Notes under the pieces: generated by a model
Told to the model about the DNA's origin: nothing
The model's input: only the letters and a program-made list of their open reading frames with translations
Database searches by the model: none
Translations under genes and position numbers: made by a program
In this document: positions 34,682 to 44,136 of the stretch, piece by piece
Numbering within the stretch: position 1 is the first letter of the stretch
Layout: each line of letters opens with the position of its first letter
Source of the DNA: Rubrivivax sp.
GTDB taxonomy: Bacteria; Pseudomonadota; Gammaproteobacteria; Burkholderiales; Burkholderiaceae_C
NCBI GenBank assembly: GCA_027491255.1
Contig: JAIXWM010000054.1
Location: 1 to 64,000 of the forward strand
DNA: 64,000 bases
Direction of reading: 5' to 3'

Positions 34682-36390
34682 CGAACGCCCATCGTACCGC
34701 TGCCTGCCATCGCCTTCGCCAGAGCCTCGACGCGGGCGCGGCATTGCGGCAACGCGCAGTCGGTGTCCATCACGAACGTGGCACCTTCGCGGGGATCGGG
34801 GACCTCGCGGGAGCGCTGCTGCATCGCGAGGACGGCGGCATCGGCATCGGAAGCGTCCGTCCCTGCAGCCAGGCGGCGTTCGATGCGCGCCCGCATCGTG
34901 GCCTCGCCTGCGCGGCAGTCGACCACGACACAGTCTGCACCCGACTCGGCGGCGATCCTGCGCATCGCATCGCGCTCGTCGCGGCGGTTGAAGACCGCGT
35001 CAACGATGACGCTGACGCCTCCGGCCAGCGCGGCACACGCCGCCGCGCCCAGGCGCGCGTAGGTGAGTTCCGTGCTCGCGGCGTTGTAGATGAGCGCCGG
35101 CTCGACGGGGCGCTGGGTGGGCGCCAGCCCATGCAGGCGCTTGCGCTCGACATCCGAGCGCACGCGAACAGCCCCCAGGGCCTCCACCAGGCCGAGCGCC
35201 ACCGTGCTCTTGCCGCTGCCGCTCAGGCCGCAGACCACCACGAGGCGGGCAGGCGCCGAGGGCCAGGCCAGGGCCTGCGCGAGCGCGATCCGGCGGCGGG
35301 CGACGGCATCGGCCTGCGAGCCCTCCCCCAGCAAGGCCACCTTGGCACGCACGAGTGCGCGGTAGACCGCGAACCAGCGCAGCAGGGGCAGGCCGTCATA
35401 GTCGCCGCCCTGCTCGAGCACACCGCTGAGCCAGCGCCAGGCCAGTCGCGGCAGCCCATGGTCGAGCAGGTCCATGAAGACGAAGGCGAGATCGGACATG
35501 CGGTCGGCATGCCGCAGCGATGGCTCGAACTCGATCGCGTCGAACAGCAGCGGCGCCCCCTCGTGCCAGGCGATGTTGGCCAGGTGCAGGTCTCCGTGGC
35601 CTTCGATCACGGCGCCCTCGACGCGGCGCCGCTGCACAAGCGTCGCCAGTTGCGCGTGCCGCGTTGACGTCCAGTCGTCCAGCATGTCCAGCCCCTGGAC
35701 GGATGCGACCGACCACCCCGGGCGCCGGCTGCACAGGGCGCGCAGTTCGGCCAGGTTGTCCTGCGCCCAGCGCAGGACCTCGCCCGGGTCGCCATAGCGC
35801 GGTGAAGGTGCCTGGGCCGCCTGGAAGGCCACCACCGTCGCGGCCAGCGCGACGACATGCTGCTCGGTCAGGTGTCCCTCGCGGGCCAGGTGGTCGAACA
35901 GCGCTGCCTCGTCGAACCGCCGCATCCACACGCCCCAGTCGATGACGGGCCCGGCGCCCCCCACACGCGGCGCGCCCGGCGTGCCCGTGATCGGCAGGAC
36001 ATCCAGGTACAGCCCGGGCGCCGTGCGGCGATTGATGCGCAGTTCCTCGCGGCAGAAACGCTCGCGGCGATCGAGCGTGGAGAAGTCGGCGAAAGGCCAT
36101 TGCACGGGCCTCTTCAACTTCAGCGCATGCCCGCCGGCCAGCAGCACGGTCGAGATGTGCGTCTGCACGCGCTCGACACGACTGCCCTGCGGCAGCGGGA
36201 CAGGCCAGACCGACGCCAATGACGGATCAAGCTCGACTGCGCGCGTCAGGGCGTCGACGAGCTCGTCATGGCGCCGCAGCAACTCGGTGAGCACAACGTC
36301 AGCGGCGGGTGGGGCAGGCGGAGGCAGACGGGGCACCCCTCGATGTTCGCACCACCCCGTCTGCACCGGCTTGATGCACGACAGTTGCAA
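34678..36390 (-). CDS. bifunctional aminoglycoside phosphotransferase-like / P-loop kinase
   Basis: 570 residues if the ATG at 36390 is used; a start near residue 30 is also possible. The N-terminal ~350 residues are an APH-like kinase: ISTVLLAGGHALKLKRPVQW, VIEGHGDLHLANIAW (catalytic Asp/Asn), and LFDAIEFEPSLRHADRMSDL. The C-terminal ~180 residues are a P-loop NTPase: VVVCGLSGSGKSTVALGLVE, DVERKRLHGL and SVIVDAVFNRRDERDAM. Such fusions are common in proteobacteria; substrates are unknown. It is translationally coupled to the lipoprotein gene downstream. Confidence 0.82.
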   Translation of the reverse strand: MQLSCIKPVQTGWCEHRGVPRLPPPAPPAADVVLTELLRRHDELVDALTRAVELDPSLASVWPVPLPQGSRVERVQTHISTVLLAGGHALKLKRPVQWPFADFSTLDRRERFCREELRINRRTAPGLYLDVLPITGTPGAPRVGGAGPVIDWGVWMRRFDEAALFDHLAREGHLTEQHVVALAATVVAFQAAQAPSPRYGDPGEVLRWAQDNLAELRALCSRRPGWSVASVQGLDMLDDWTSTRHAQLATLVQRRRVEGAVIEGHGDLHLANIAWHEGAPLLFDAIEFEPSLRHADRMSDLAFVFMDLLDHGLPRLAWRWLSGVLEQGGDYDGLPLLRWFAVYRALVRAKVALLGEGSQADAVARRRIALAQALAWPSAPARLVVVCGLSGSGKSTVALGLVEALGAVRVRSDVERKRLHGLAPTQRPVEPALIYNAASTELTYARLGAAACAALAGGVSVIVDAVFNRRDERDAMRRIAAESGADCVVVDCRAGEATMRARIERRLAAGTDASDADAAVLAMQQRSREVPDPREGATFVMDTDCALPQCRARVEALAKAMAGSGTMGVR

Positions 36391-36489
36391 CCCGTCGGCT
36401 CACCACCGATGCGCGAGAACGCGTGCTCCAATGCGGCGAAGACCGCGGCCGGCCCTTGCTGTGGACAGCACCCGCGATGGAGCGTGACG

Positions 36490-36864
36490 ATGGATTCCCC
36501 CACCCGTGCCACCCCAGGCGACACCGGCCTGCGCGTGCTGTTCACCACCGCACCCGACGGCGAGTCGGCCGCACGCATGGCGCGCGAACTGGTCGACACG
36601 CGCCTGGCTGCCTGCGTCAGCATCCTGGCGCCGGCGACCTCGGTTTACCGCTGGCAGGGTGCCGTGGAGACGGCGCAGGAGTGGCCGCTGATGATCAAGG
36701 CCGCGGCAGCGCGGGTGCCGGCACTGAAGCAGGCCCTGGCGCGGTTGCATCCTTACGAGGTGCCGGAGTTGTTTGCGCTGCCCGTGGTCGACGGCCTTCC
36801 CGAGTACATCGCATGGGCACTGGCCATGTCCAGCACCGAGGGCGACGAAGCGGATAGGAACTGA
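36490..36864 (+). CDS. cutA: CutA1 divalent-cation tolerance protein
   Basis: 124 residues from ATG 36490. Small trimeric cytoplasmic protein, PII-like fold. Family signatures: RVLFTTAPDGESAARMAREL, TRLAACVSILAPATSVYRWQ, EWPLMIKAAAARVPALKQAL, then LHPYEVPELFALPVVDGLPE. Linked to copper and other divalent cation tolerance, though the mechanism is unclear. Stop at 36864; a divergent kinase gene lies upstream. Confidence 0.94.
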   Translation: MDSPTRATPGDTGLRVLFTTAPDGESAARMARELVDTRLAACVSILAPATSVYRWQGAVETAQEWPLMIKAAAARVPALKQALARLHPYEVPELFALPVVDGLPEYIAWALAMSSTEGDEADRN

Positions 36865-36949
36865 ACCGGGGTGCGGCCGACGGCGGCCCGCTCGGACGCG
36901 CATGACTCCCGGATCAGGGGTGTATCCGCGCCGCCGGGGCTGATCGATG

Positions 36950-37291
36950 TCAGCGCTGCGGGGGCCGTTCGTGACCGTCGGGCAGCGGGCAGCTGTCGGC
37001 CGTGTACGCCGGGCCCTTCATCACCATGACGACCACGCAGCCGATGGCCGCCGCCAGCACGAGCATCCAGTGCAGGCCGACCAGCCCGAGCAGGCGGTAG
37101 ACGGCGATCAGCAGTTCGCGCTCCTGGGCCGGCGTCGGCAGCGACGGCGCAGCGAACCACAGCCAGGTCATGACGGCCACCGGCAGCGCCGAGCCCCAGG
37201 CCATCACGGCGGGCAGTCGCTGCCAGAGGGTCCACTCGAAGCCGGCCGGCGCACGCTGCCGCCCGCCGGCAAGGTTCAACCACCCCATCAC
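36950..37291 (-). CDS. small membrane protein of unknown function
   Basis: 113 residues. Two hydrophobic segments, AVMAWGSALPVAVMTWLWFA and LLGLVGLHWMLVLAAAIGCV, mark an inner-membrane protein; the C-terminus (DGHERPPQR) is polar. I do not recognise the family. It starts at ATG 37291, four bases inside the end of the NUDIX gene (37288-37291), so it is likely co-translated with it. Confidence 0.6.
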   Translation of the reverse strand: MMGWLNLAGGRQRAPAGFEWTLWQRLPAVMAWGSALPVAVMTWLWFAAPSLPTPAQERELLIAVYRLLGLVGLHWMLVLAAAIGCVVVMVMKGPAYTADSCPLPDGHERPPQR

Positions 37292-38022
37292 ATCACCCCA
37301 GCCGGCGGCACATCGGCCAGCAGGCGGTAGAAATTGCGCAGCATCGATGCCGTTGCGCCCCAGATGAAGAACTCCTTCGATCCACCCGCCCCGGCGCCGG
37401 ACCGCCAGGGCATGGACAGGAACTGACGCGATCCACCGTCGTAGTGGTAGAGATGACGCCGGTGGTGCGCCGGATTCATCAGGAAGGCCAGCGGGACCTC
37501 GAAGACTTCGGCCACCTCGCGCCCGTCGGGCGTCAGGTCGAACGGCGGCTGCACGAACGCAACCACCGGCGTTACGACGAAGGAGGTCACCGTGGTGTAG
37601 GACGGCAGGCGTCCGACGATCTCGACATGGCGTCGGTGCAGCCCGACTTCTTCCTGGGCCTCACGAAGCGCGGTCGCCTCGAGGTCGGCATCCCCAGGTT
37701 CGGCCTTCCCGCCTGGGAAACTGATCTGGCCCGGGTGGTTCTTCAGGTGCGCGGTGCGCTGGGTCAACAGCACGTGCAGACCGTCGTCACGTCGCACCAG
37801 CGGCACCAGCACCGCCGCCGACGCCGGCGCCTGGTCGCTGGAGAAACGGCCGTCTCCAGCAACCTCGGGCTTCCAGCCATCGGGAATCGGAAATCGAGCC
37901 CGTATCGCGTCCAGGCGCAGCAGCGCGGGGGGCACGGCGGGCAGATGACTGTCCACACTGTGCACCGGGACCGCCTGCGGGTCGGTGATGCGAGGAGGGT
38001 TTGCGGGCACTGAAGACGACAT
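37288..38022 (-). CDS. NUDIX CoA pyrophosphatase-like hydrolase
   Basis: 244 residues from ATG 38022 (MSSSVPANPP); a longer start at 38109 is less likely. The Nudix box is complete: GGKAEPGDADLEATALREAQ then EEVGL. The preceding QRTAHLKNHPGQISFPGG and the spacing are typical of the NudL/CoAse group, which hydrolyses coenzyme A and its esters to phosphopantetheine and 3',5'-ADP. The C-terminal FIWGATASMLRNFYRLLADV is also conserved. It lies 87 bases after rplS at the end of the rpsP operon and shares its strand. Confidence 0.9.
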   Translation of the reverse strand: MSSSVPANPPRITDPQAVPVHSVDSHLPAVPPALLRLDAIRARFPIPDGWKPEVAGDGRFSSDQAPASAAVLVPLVRRDDGLHVLLTQRTAHLKNHPGQISFPGGKAEPGDADLEATALREAQEEVGLHRRHVEIVGRLPSYTTVTSFVVTPVVAFVQPPFDLTPDGREVAEVFEVPLAFLMNPAHHRRHLYHYDGGSRQFLSMPWRSGAGAGGSKEFFIWGATASMLRNFYRLLADVPPAGVM

Positions 38023-38109
38023 CGGGCTGTCGATCGTAGCCGCAAGCGCCGCGGGGCGCGGCGCCTCGAAGGCCTGTGTCGCCGGGCGTGCCCGGCGACC
38101 CCGAGGCAC

Positions 38110-38463
38110 TCAGTCGAGCTTGGCCTTGATACGCGCCGACTTGCCGCTGCGCTGGCGCAGGAAGTACAGCTTGGCACGGCGGACGTCGCCGCGGCGCTTG
38201 ACCTCGATCCCGGCGATCAGCGGGCTGTAGAGCTGGAAAGTACGCTCGACGCCCTCGCCGCTGGAGATCTTGCGCACGATGAAGCTGCTGTTGAGGCCGC
38301 GGTTGCGCTTGGCGATGACCACACCTTCGTAGGCCTGGACACGCTTGCGTGTGCCCTCGACCACGTTGACGTTGACGATGACGGTGTCGCCGGGGGCGAA
38401 GGGCGGAAGCGCCTTGCCCAGGCGGGCAATCTCTTCCTTCTCGAGAGTCTGGATCAGGTTCAT
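38110..38463 (-). CDS. rplS: 50S ribosomal protein L19
   Basis: 117 residues from ATG 38463. Matches L19 throughout: [60 protein letters not shown] and [20 protein letters not shown]. It sits at the 30S-50S interface. Last gene of the rpsP-rimM-trmD-rplS operon; 144 bases separate it from trmD, so a second promoter is possible. Confidence 0.98.
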   Translation of the reverse strand: MNLIQTLEKEEIARLGKALPPFAPGDTVIVNVNVVEGTRKRVQAYEGVVIAKRNRGLNSSFIVRKISSGEGVERTFQLYSPLIAGIEVKRRGDVRRAKLYFLRQRSGKSARIKAKLD

Positions 38464-38607
38464 CGAAGCTCCGGGGACGATCATGCGCGGGCGGTTGTGG
38501 AGTCGGGCACGGTACTCAGGCTTGGGAGCCTGTGGCGCCGCAAGCGGTCGTTGCAGCACATTGGGTGCCCGAGATTGGTTCCCGGCAGAGGATCGCAAAG
38601 CCAAAGA

Positions 38608-39354
38608 TTATAGGCCGAGACGGGCCAGGAAGCGCTCGTCCGCGTCCGACAGTCGCCCGGCCTCGCGCGCGGCGACGAGCAGGTCCGGACGCCTGCGTGC
38701 CGTGAGCTCCAGCGAGCGCTCACGCCGCCAGCGCGCGATCTCGCCGTGGTGCCCCGACAACAGCACCGCAGGCACGGCCGTACCGTCGGGCAGCACTTCC
38801 GGGCGCGTGTAGGACGGACCTTCCAACAGACCGTCGGCGAAGCTTTCCTGCTCGTGCGACGGCGGGTGGAGGACGCCGGGCTGCAGCCGCGCCACGGCAT
38901 CCAGCAGCACGAGCGCGGGCAGCTCGCCGCCTGACAGCACGTAGTCGCCCAGGCTGATTTCAAGCGTCACGTGACGATCGACGACACGCTGGTCGACGCC
39001 CTCGTAGCGACCGCACAGCAGCACCGCTCCCGGACCGCGGGCGATATCCTGGACCAGGGCCTGGTCAAGGCGCCGGCCCCCGGGCGTGAAGTGGATCACC
39101 GGCAAACCCACCTCGCCAACACGCTCGCTGCGCACCACGGCCAGCGCGCGCTCCAGCGGCTCGGCCAGCATCACCATGCCCGGGCCACCACCGAAGGGTC
39201 GGTCGTCGACCCGCCGGTAGGCGTCCAGCGCATGCTCGCGCAGCGGCCACAGCCGCACGTCGACGAGCCCGGTCTCGAAGGCGCGGCGCGTGATGCCGTG
39301 CGCCAGGTGGGGCGCAAAGAGTTCCGGGAAAAGGGTGATGACGTCGAAGCGCAT
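38608..39354 (-). CDS. trmD: tRNA (guanine-37-N1)-methyltransferase
   Basis: 248 residues from ATG 39354 ([17 protein letters not shown]), the usual start of the family; an in-frame ATG at 39378 adds eight residues. SPOUT-class enzyme with the trefoil-knot block [20 protein letters not shown] and [20 protein letters not shown], and the early [20 protein letters not shown]. It methylates G37 of tRNAs to prevent frameshifting. Located between rimM and rplS as in most proteobacteria. Confidence 0.97.
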   Translation of the reverse strand: MRFDVITLFPELFAPHLAHGITRRAFETGLVDVRLWPLREHALDAYRRVDDRPFGGGPGMVMLAEPLERALAVVRSERVGEVGLPVIHFTPGGRRLDQALVQDIARGPGAVLLCGRYEGVDQRVVDRHVTLEISLGDYVLSGGELPALVLLDAVARLQPGVLHPPSHEQESFADGLLEGPSYTRPEVLPDGTAVPAVLLSGHHGEIARWRRERSLELTARRRPDLLVAAREAGRLSDADERFLARLGL

Positions 39355-39402
39355 CGCGGGCAAGTTCGGCTGCGCCATGCAGCAGGCGGACTGGGGCCTG
39401 GG

Positions 39403-40044
39403 TCAGTAGTCCGCGCCCCAGTCGACCCGGATGGAGCGGCCCGGCAGATCGACCTCGTCGACGTACGCGGCCACGAAGGGGATCAGGCGCTCGGCCACAC
39501 CCTCGGCTTGCACGCGCAGAACGCAGTGGGCGCCCGTCTCGAGCAGGCCGGTGACCCGCCCGAGCGTCTCGCCGGTCCGGTTGACGACACTCAGGCCGAT
39601 CAGGTCGATCCAGTAATACTCGTCATCGCCTGCCGTCGGAAAGCTCGCGCGCGACACGAACACACGCGCCCCGCGCAAGGCCTGTGCGGCGCCACGGTCT
39701 TCGATGTCCCGCGCGCTGGCGATCACTCCGCCACCATGCTCACGTGCCTGGGTGATTCGCAGCAAGGCGGGCAGGACTGGGCGATGCCCCGCATGATCCG
39801 GCGCGGACCTGGAAGACGCGGCAGCAGTCACCGCCGCAGGAGCAGGCAGCGCTGACTCCGCGGGCTTGAGGAACCAGCGCCGAGACGAGAACAACGCCTG
39901 CGGATCGGCCGAGAAAGGTTCGACCTTGAACCAGCCCTTGACCCCCCAGGCCCCGGCGATCCAGCCGACTTCCACGGCATCGACCGGGAAAGAAGGGTCC
40001 TCAGCGTCTTGCATTGCGATGACGCCGCCGGCCTGCATGGGCAC
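39403..40044 (-). CDS. rimM: 16S rRNA processing protein RimM
   Basis: 213 residues from ATG 40044 (a start at 40014 is equally possible). The N-terminal barrel has VGWIAGAWGVKGWFKVEPFS and the C-terminal PRC-type barrel has DEYYWIDLIGLSVVNRTGET and IPFVAAYVDEVDLPGRSIRV. It helps assemble the 30S head. Longer than the usual 170-180 residues because an Ala/Pro/Ser-rich stretch (PAPAAVTAAASSRSAPDHAG) is inserted in the first barrel. The 216 bases before it, down to rpsP, are unusually long for this operon. Confidence 0.94.
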   Translation of the reverse strand: MPMQAGGVIAMQDAEDPSFPVDAVEVGWIAGAWGVKGWFKVEPFSADPQALFSSRRWFLKPAESALPAPAAVTAAASSRSAPDHAGHRPVLPALLRITQAREHGGGVIASARDIEDRGAAQALRGARVFVSRASFPTAGDDEYYWIDLIGLSVVNRTGETLGRVTGLLETGAHCVLRVQAEGVAERLIPFVAAYVDEVDLPGRSIRVDWGADY

Positions 40045-40260
40045 AGCGGCCAGGCTGGAGGGAAGAATTCTCAGGCTCTCAAGCGCTGAGAGACGGGCTG
40101 AGCGTTTCTCCGCCGTGGCCGAAAGCCGCGCCAGAACGACCTGTGTTCAGGCGCAAACCGCCACCATGGCTCGGGCCAGGGCGAGGACTCACGCTGAAGT
40201 GAAGGGGGGTTCTGGCGTCCAAGGCCGGCAGGAGGCAAAGACGCTCAGCCGCTCAGCGCC

Positions 40261-40515
40261 TCAGGCCGTGGTGGCCACCTTGGCCTGGCCGACCAGGCGC
40301 TCGACCGTCGGCGACAGCTTGGCGCCCACGCCCGCCCAGTAGGCGATGCGGTCCAGCGCCATGCGCAGCGGCTGCTCGCCACCTGCGGCCATCGGGTTGT
40401 AGAAACCCACGCGCTCGATGAAGCGCCCGTCGCGCCGCTCGCGCGAATCGGCGACGACCACGTTGTAGAAAGGACGGCCCTTGGCGCCGCCCCGTGCCAG
40501 CCGGATCACGACCAT
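40261..40515 (-). CDS. rpsP: 30S ribosomal protein S16
   Basis: 84 residues. [20 protein letters not shown], then [20 protein letters not shown] and [20 protein letters not shown] are the conserved S16 blocks. First gene of the rpsP-rimM-trmD-rplS operon. The stretch 40045-40260 after it contains only a weak 6 bp hairpin (CTCTCA/TGAGAG at 40076-40092). Confidence 0.98.
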   Translation of the reverse strand: MVVIRLARGGAKGRPFYNVVVADSRERRDGRFIERVGFYNPMAAGGEQPLRMALDRIAYWAGVGAKLSPTVERLVGQAKVATTA

Positions 40516-40701
40516 GGTGAACTCTGCCTTGTCGGTGTGTCGGTGACCGCCGCTCCAGGAGACACGCAGGTGCGGGCAATCAATGTTGACCCAGGTCAGC
40601 GCAGCCTCGCTGCGAACCGGCCTGGGCCGCTGCTTCGACGCCGTAGATACACCCCTGCCGGGGCCGTCGCCGAAAACCGCGCATTATAGTGCTGTGCCGC
40701 A

Positions 40702-41256
40702 ATGTACCAAGGCGCCCGGATGCCAGACGCGCACTATCGCTCGAAGACGCTCGCCACCTGGGTCGCCGTGTTCGGCGGCACCTTGGGCCTGCACCGCATG
40801 TACCTGCACGGACTGCGCGACCTGTGGGCCTGGTTGCACGCCGTTCCCACCGCGCTCGGGCTGATCGGCGTGCAGCGCCTGCGCGACCTCGGCCAGGACG
40901 ACCGCCTGGGCTGGGCCCTGTCGCCCCTGCTCGGACTGATGATCGCCCAGGGCATGCTGTGCGCGATCATCTACGGCCTCACGCCCGACGAGCGTTGGGA
41001 CGCACGGCGAAACCCGGACCATCCGCCGACCCCCACGGGATGGGGCGCGGTGCTGGGCGTGATTGCCGCCCTGCTGATCGGCGCCGCCGCGCTGACGAGC
41101 AGCATCGCCTACGGCGTGCAGAAGTTCTTCGAGTGGGATCTCGAGTCGCAAGGCGCGGCCCGGACTGCGGCTGTTCAGGCCGACTCGAGCACGATGCTCT
41201 CGATCAGCTTGGCCACGTCCTCGCAACGGTCGGTCACGGACTCGAGCTGCTCGTAG
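40702..41256 (+). CDS. TM2-domain-like membrane protein
   Basis: 184 residues (ATG 40702; ATG 40720 is an alternative). TM2-like start TLATWVAVFGGTLGLHRMYL with the Gly-x-His-Arg turn, then WLHAVPTALGLIG. Four hydrophobic segments in all, e.g. LSPLLGLMIAQGMLCAIIYG and WGAVLGVIAALLIGAAALTS. Function unknown. The last ~27 codons overlap the 3' end of the DUF47 gene on the other strand (41175-41256) and are low-complexity Ser/Thr. Confidence 0.75.
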   Translation: MYQGARMPDAHYRSKTLATWVAVFGGTLGLHRMYLHGLRDLWAWLHAVPTALGLIGVQRLRDLGQDDRLGWALSPLLGLMIAQGMLCAIIYGLTPDERWDARRNPDHPPTPTGWGAVLGVIAALLIGAAALTSSIAYGVQKFFEWDLESQGAARTAAVQADSSTMLSISLATSSQRSVTDSSCS

Positions 41257-41822
41257 ACCGCCTTGAGCTTGATCAGCTCGCGCACGTCGGGCTCTTCGCG
41301 GAACAGCAGGCCGACGGCCTCGTGCATGACGCGGTCGGCGTCGCTCTCGAGAAAGTCGATCTCGGAGCAGGTCTTCATCATCGCCTCGGCGACATCGGCG
41401 TCGCCCAGGCGCTGCAGCAGGTTGACCGCATGCTGCACGCGCAGGCAGCACCGCAACGTGATGTCGCTCAGGCGGCGCACATTGGGCGGGATGGTGCGCA
41501 CGTCGTAGAGCTGCAGCATGCCGGTGACGTCCCGCAGCAGGTCGAGCACGTCGTCCAGCGCGCTGATCAGGGCGTGCACGCGCTCGCGCCGCGCCGGGGT
41601 CAGCAGCGACTTGCGCAAGGCCTCGCTCACCTGCACCGTGACATGGTCGGCCGAGCGCTCGGCCGCGTCCACTTCATCAGCATGCTGCGCGCGCAGTGCC
41701 GGCTCGTCGTAGTGTTCGATCATCGCCGCGAAGGCACGCGCGCCGTCGGCGATGCGCTGGGCGTGCTCGGCAAAGAGGCCGGAGAAGCTCTCCTCGCGCG
41801 GCAGCAGCTTGCCGAAGATCAA
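41175..41822 (-). CDS. DUF47/PhoU-like phosphate transport regulator
   Basis: 215 residues, all-helical. MIFGKLLPREESFSGLFAEH, ADEVDAAERSADHVTVQVSE, then HALISALDDVLDLLRDVTGM and ETSD-like acidic helix ends (DFLESDADRVMHEAV, YEQLESVTDRCEDVAKLIES) are typical of the PhoU-like DUF47 family. Members usually act with the Pit phosphate transporter, whose gene is commonly adjacent. No pit gene follows here. It overlaps pcnB by four bases. Confidence 0.9.
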   Translation of the reverse strand: MIFGKLLPREESFSGLFAEHAQRIADGARAFAAMIEHYDEPALRAQHADEVDAAERSADHVTVQVSEALRKSLLTPARRERVHALISALDDVLDLLRDVTGMLQLYDVRTIPPNVRRLSDITLRCCLRVQHAVNLLQRLGDADVAEAMMKTCSEIDFLESDADRVMHEAVGLLFREEPDVRELIKLKAVYEQLESVTDRCEDVAKLIESIVLESA

Positions 41823-43471
41823 GCGCGCTCCGGCGTGTCAGGGGCGGGCGCGTCGTCGTGCCGAGGGGGACGCCGCCTGCGCCTGCGCCGGCGCCGCTCA
41901 CCGGTCTCTCCCACGGCGTGCTCGTCACCGTCCGCGGACGGTGACGCGGCGGATCCGGCGGCGTCCGGCGCCGCGCCCTGGCCAGAAGAAGCTACCCTCG
42001 ACGCAGCCCCGGCCGAGGCGGCGGCGGGCGGCGCGTCGGACACCGCCTGCGTGCCTTTGCCGCCACCGCCACCGCGCCCCCCGGCCACGCGGCGCGTCTG
42101 CGCCAAGCGCAGCTCGGCGAGCAGCGCCTCGCGTTCCTCGTCGCTGCCGAGCGCGTAGTCCTCCCACCAATCCGCCAGTTCCGCGGGCACCTCGCCGACG
42201 TCAGCGCGAAGGCGCAGGAAGTCGTAGCCGGCGCGGTAGCGGGGCTGTTCGACCAGCGCCGGCACCGAGGCCAAGGTGCGGCGCTCGAAGCGGGGCTGCA
42301 TCTGCCAGATCTCGCGCATGTCGGCCGCGAGCTTGCCACGGCCGGAGATGTCGCCGATACGGGCGTCGAAGACGGTGTCGACAGCCTGCTGAAGGGCCGG
42401 GAAAGCGCCTTCGCCCGCGGCCCGCAGCGCGCTCCAGCGCACCTGCACGTCGTGCCACAACAGGCAGGCCAGCAGGAAGCTCGGAACGACCGAGCGGCCC
42501 TCGGCGACACGGCGGTCCGTATCCTCGAGCGCCAGACGGATGAACTTCTGCCGCACCGGGTCGTTCGCGCTGCCGGCCAGCGCCGCCTCGAGGATGGGGA
42601 ACACACCGGTGACGAGCCCGTGGCGCTGCAGTTCCTCGACGCTGGCGATCGCGTGCCCCGTCTGCAGCAGCTTGACCATCTCGTCGAACAGGCGCGAGCC
42701 CGGCACATTGGCCAGCAGGGGCGCGAGCTCGCGGATCGGCGCCAGCGTGCGCGGCTCGATCGAAAAGCCGAGCTTGGCGGCGAATCGCACCACGCGCAGC
42801 AAGCGCACCGGGTCCTCGCGGTAGCGCGTGACCGGGTCTCCGATGATGCGCAGCGTGCGGGCGCGCACGTCGGTCAGACCGGCGTGGTAGTCGACGACGA
42901 CGCGCGACACCGGGTCGTAGTACATCGCGTTGACGGTGAAGTCGCGCCGCGCCGCGTCCTCGATCTGCGGCCCCCAGACGTTGTCGCGCAGCACACGCCC
43001 GCTGGCATCGACGACGTGGGTCTTGCCGGCGAGTTCCGCGCGCGAGGTCTTCTCGTTGCCCTCGATCTGGTCGGCTCCGTCGGCAGCCAGCAGCGCCCGG
43101 AAGGTCGAGACCTCGATGACCTCGTGCTCCCGCCCCCGGCCGAAGACCACGTGCACGATGCGAAAGCGCCGCCCGATGATGAAGGCGCGCCGGAAAAGGG
43201 CCTTCACCTGCTCTGGCGTGGCGTCGGTGGCGACGTCGAAATCCTTGGGCCGACGCCCGACGAGCAGGTCCCGCACCGCACCGCCGACGATGTAGGCCTG
43301 ATGGCCTGCGTCCTTCAGCGTACGCACGACCCGCACCGAGTGCTCGTCCAGCAGCCCGGGGTCGATGCCGTGCTGCTCGGCCGCGACCTCGACGCGCTGG
43401 CCGAGCACAGGACCTGCCGGCGGCGGGTCAGCGCTCTTGCCGAGCAGGCGGTCGATGAATTTCCTGATCAT
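41819..43471 (-). CDS. pcnB: poly(A) polymerase I
   Basis: 550 residues. Adds poly(A) tails that mark RNA for decay. Class II nucleotidyltransferase head: YIVGGAVRDLLVGRRPKDFD with the GG and DxD signature, RRFRIVHVVFGRGREHEVIE, then RRDFTVNAMYYDP. The helical body follows (GFSIEPRTLAPIRELAPLLA). The C-terminal tail (from about residue 480) is Ala/Gly/Arg-rich with RRRRRRRRPPRHD, as expected for an RNA-binding end. Gene order murJ-sirB1-permease-hda-HAD-pcnB-DUF47, on one strand. Confidence 0.95.
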   Translation of the reverse strand: MIRKFIDRLLGKSADPPPAGPVLGQRVEVAAEQHGIDPGLLDEHSVRVVRTLKDAGHQAYIVGGAVRDLLVGRRPKDFDVATDATPEQVKALFRRAFIIGRRFRIVHVVFGRGREHEVIEVSTFRALLAADGADQIEGNEKTSRAELAGKTHVVDASGRVLRDNVWGPQIEDAARRDFTVNAMYYDPVSRVVVDYHAGLTDVRARTLRIIGDPVTRYREDPVRLLRVVRFAAKLGFSIEPRTLAPIRELAPLLANVPGSRLFDEMVKLLQTGHAIASVEELQRHGLVTGVFPILEAALAGSANDPVRQKFIRLALEDTDRRVAEGRSVVPSFLLACLLWHDVQVRWSALRAAGEGAFPALQQAVDTVFDARIGDISGRGKLAADMREIWQMQPRFERRTLASVPALVEQPRYRAGYDFLRLRADVGEVPAELADWWEDYALGSDEEREALLAELRLAQTRRVAGGRGGGGGKGTQAVSDAPPAAASAGAASRVASSGQGAAPDAAGSAASPSADGDEHAVGETGERRRRRRRRRPPRHDDAPAPDTPERA

Positions 43472-44136
43472 TCGAAGAGCTTCAGAACGGGCCAGCCGCG
43501 ATCGCGCGCGATGGCCTCCAGGGCCGGCCCCGGGTTGGTGGCCACGGGCCGGGAAGCCAGTTCCAGCAAAGGCAGGTCGTTCGTCGAGTCACTGTAGAAG
43601 GTGATCTCGGCGCAGTCCTCCAGGCGCTGACCGCGCGCGTGCAGCCATGCCTGAACGCGGGTGATTTTGCCTTCACGCAAGGCCGGCACGCCGCGGATGC
43701 GTCCGGTCACGCGCCCGGCGCCGTCGCGCTCGAGTTCGGTGGCGATGAGTTCGTCCACGCGCAGCGCGTGCGCGATCGGGCGGGTGATGAAGTCATTGGT
43801 CGCCGTCACGATGGCCAGCACGTCACCGGCGGCGCGATGCCGCTCGATGAGCGCGCGCGCCTGCGGCCGCAGCGCCGGTGCGATGACCTCGGCCATGAAG
43901 CGCTCAGACAGGCCGGCGACCTCATCGGCGGCGCGGTCACGCCACGCGGCGGTGGCGAAGTCGATGTAGGCATTCATGTCCAGGCAGCCGGCCTGGTAGT
44001 CGCGGTAGAAGGCGTCATTGCGCCGCCCGTGCTCGGCGGCGTCCGCCCAGCCGACACGGACGATGAACTCGCCGAAGGCGTGGTCGGAGTCGAGCGGCAG
44101 CAAGGTGCCGTCCAGATCGAACAGGGTGAGTCTCAT
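43468..44136 (-). CDS. HAD-family phosphatase (SerB-like, HAD-IB)
   Basis: 222 residues from ATG 44136; a longer frame upstream reads through hda and is not real. HAD motif I LTLFDLDGTLLPLDSDHAFG (two Asp), motif II IVTATNDFITRPIAHAL, motif III Lys in GKITRVQAWL, and motif IV FYSDSTNDLPLLELA. The HAD-IB group includes phosphoserine and histidinol phosphatases; in Burkholderiales a protein of this kind sits between hda and pcnB. Overlaps both neighbours by four bases. Confidence 0.9.
   Translation of the reverse strand: MRLTLFDLDGTLLPLDSDHAFGEFIVRVGWADAAEHGRRNDAFYRDYQAGCLDMNAYIDFATAAWRDRAADEVAGLSERFMAEVIAPALRPQARALIERHRAAGDVLAIVTATNDFITRPIAHALRVDELIATELERDGAGRVTGRIRGVPALREGKITRVQAWLHARGQRLEDCAEITFYSDSTNDLPLLELASRPVATNPGPALEAIARDRGWPVLKLFE

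Noticed and set aside
40602-40701. Riboswitch or leader before the TM2-like gene
   Set aside because: No recognisable aptamer or strong hairpin; ordinary GC-rich spacer.
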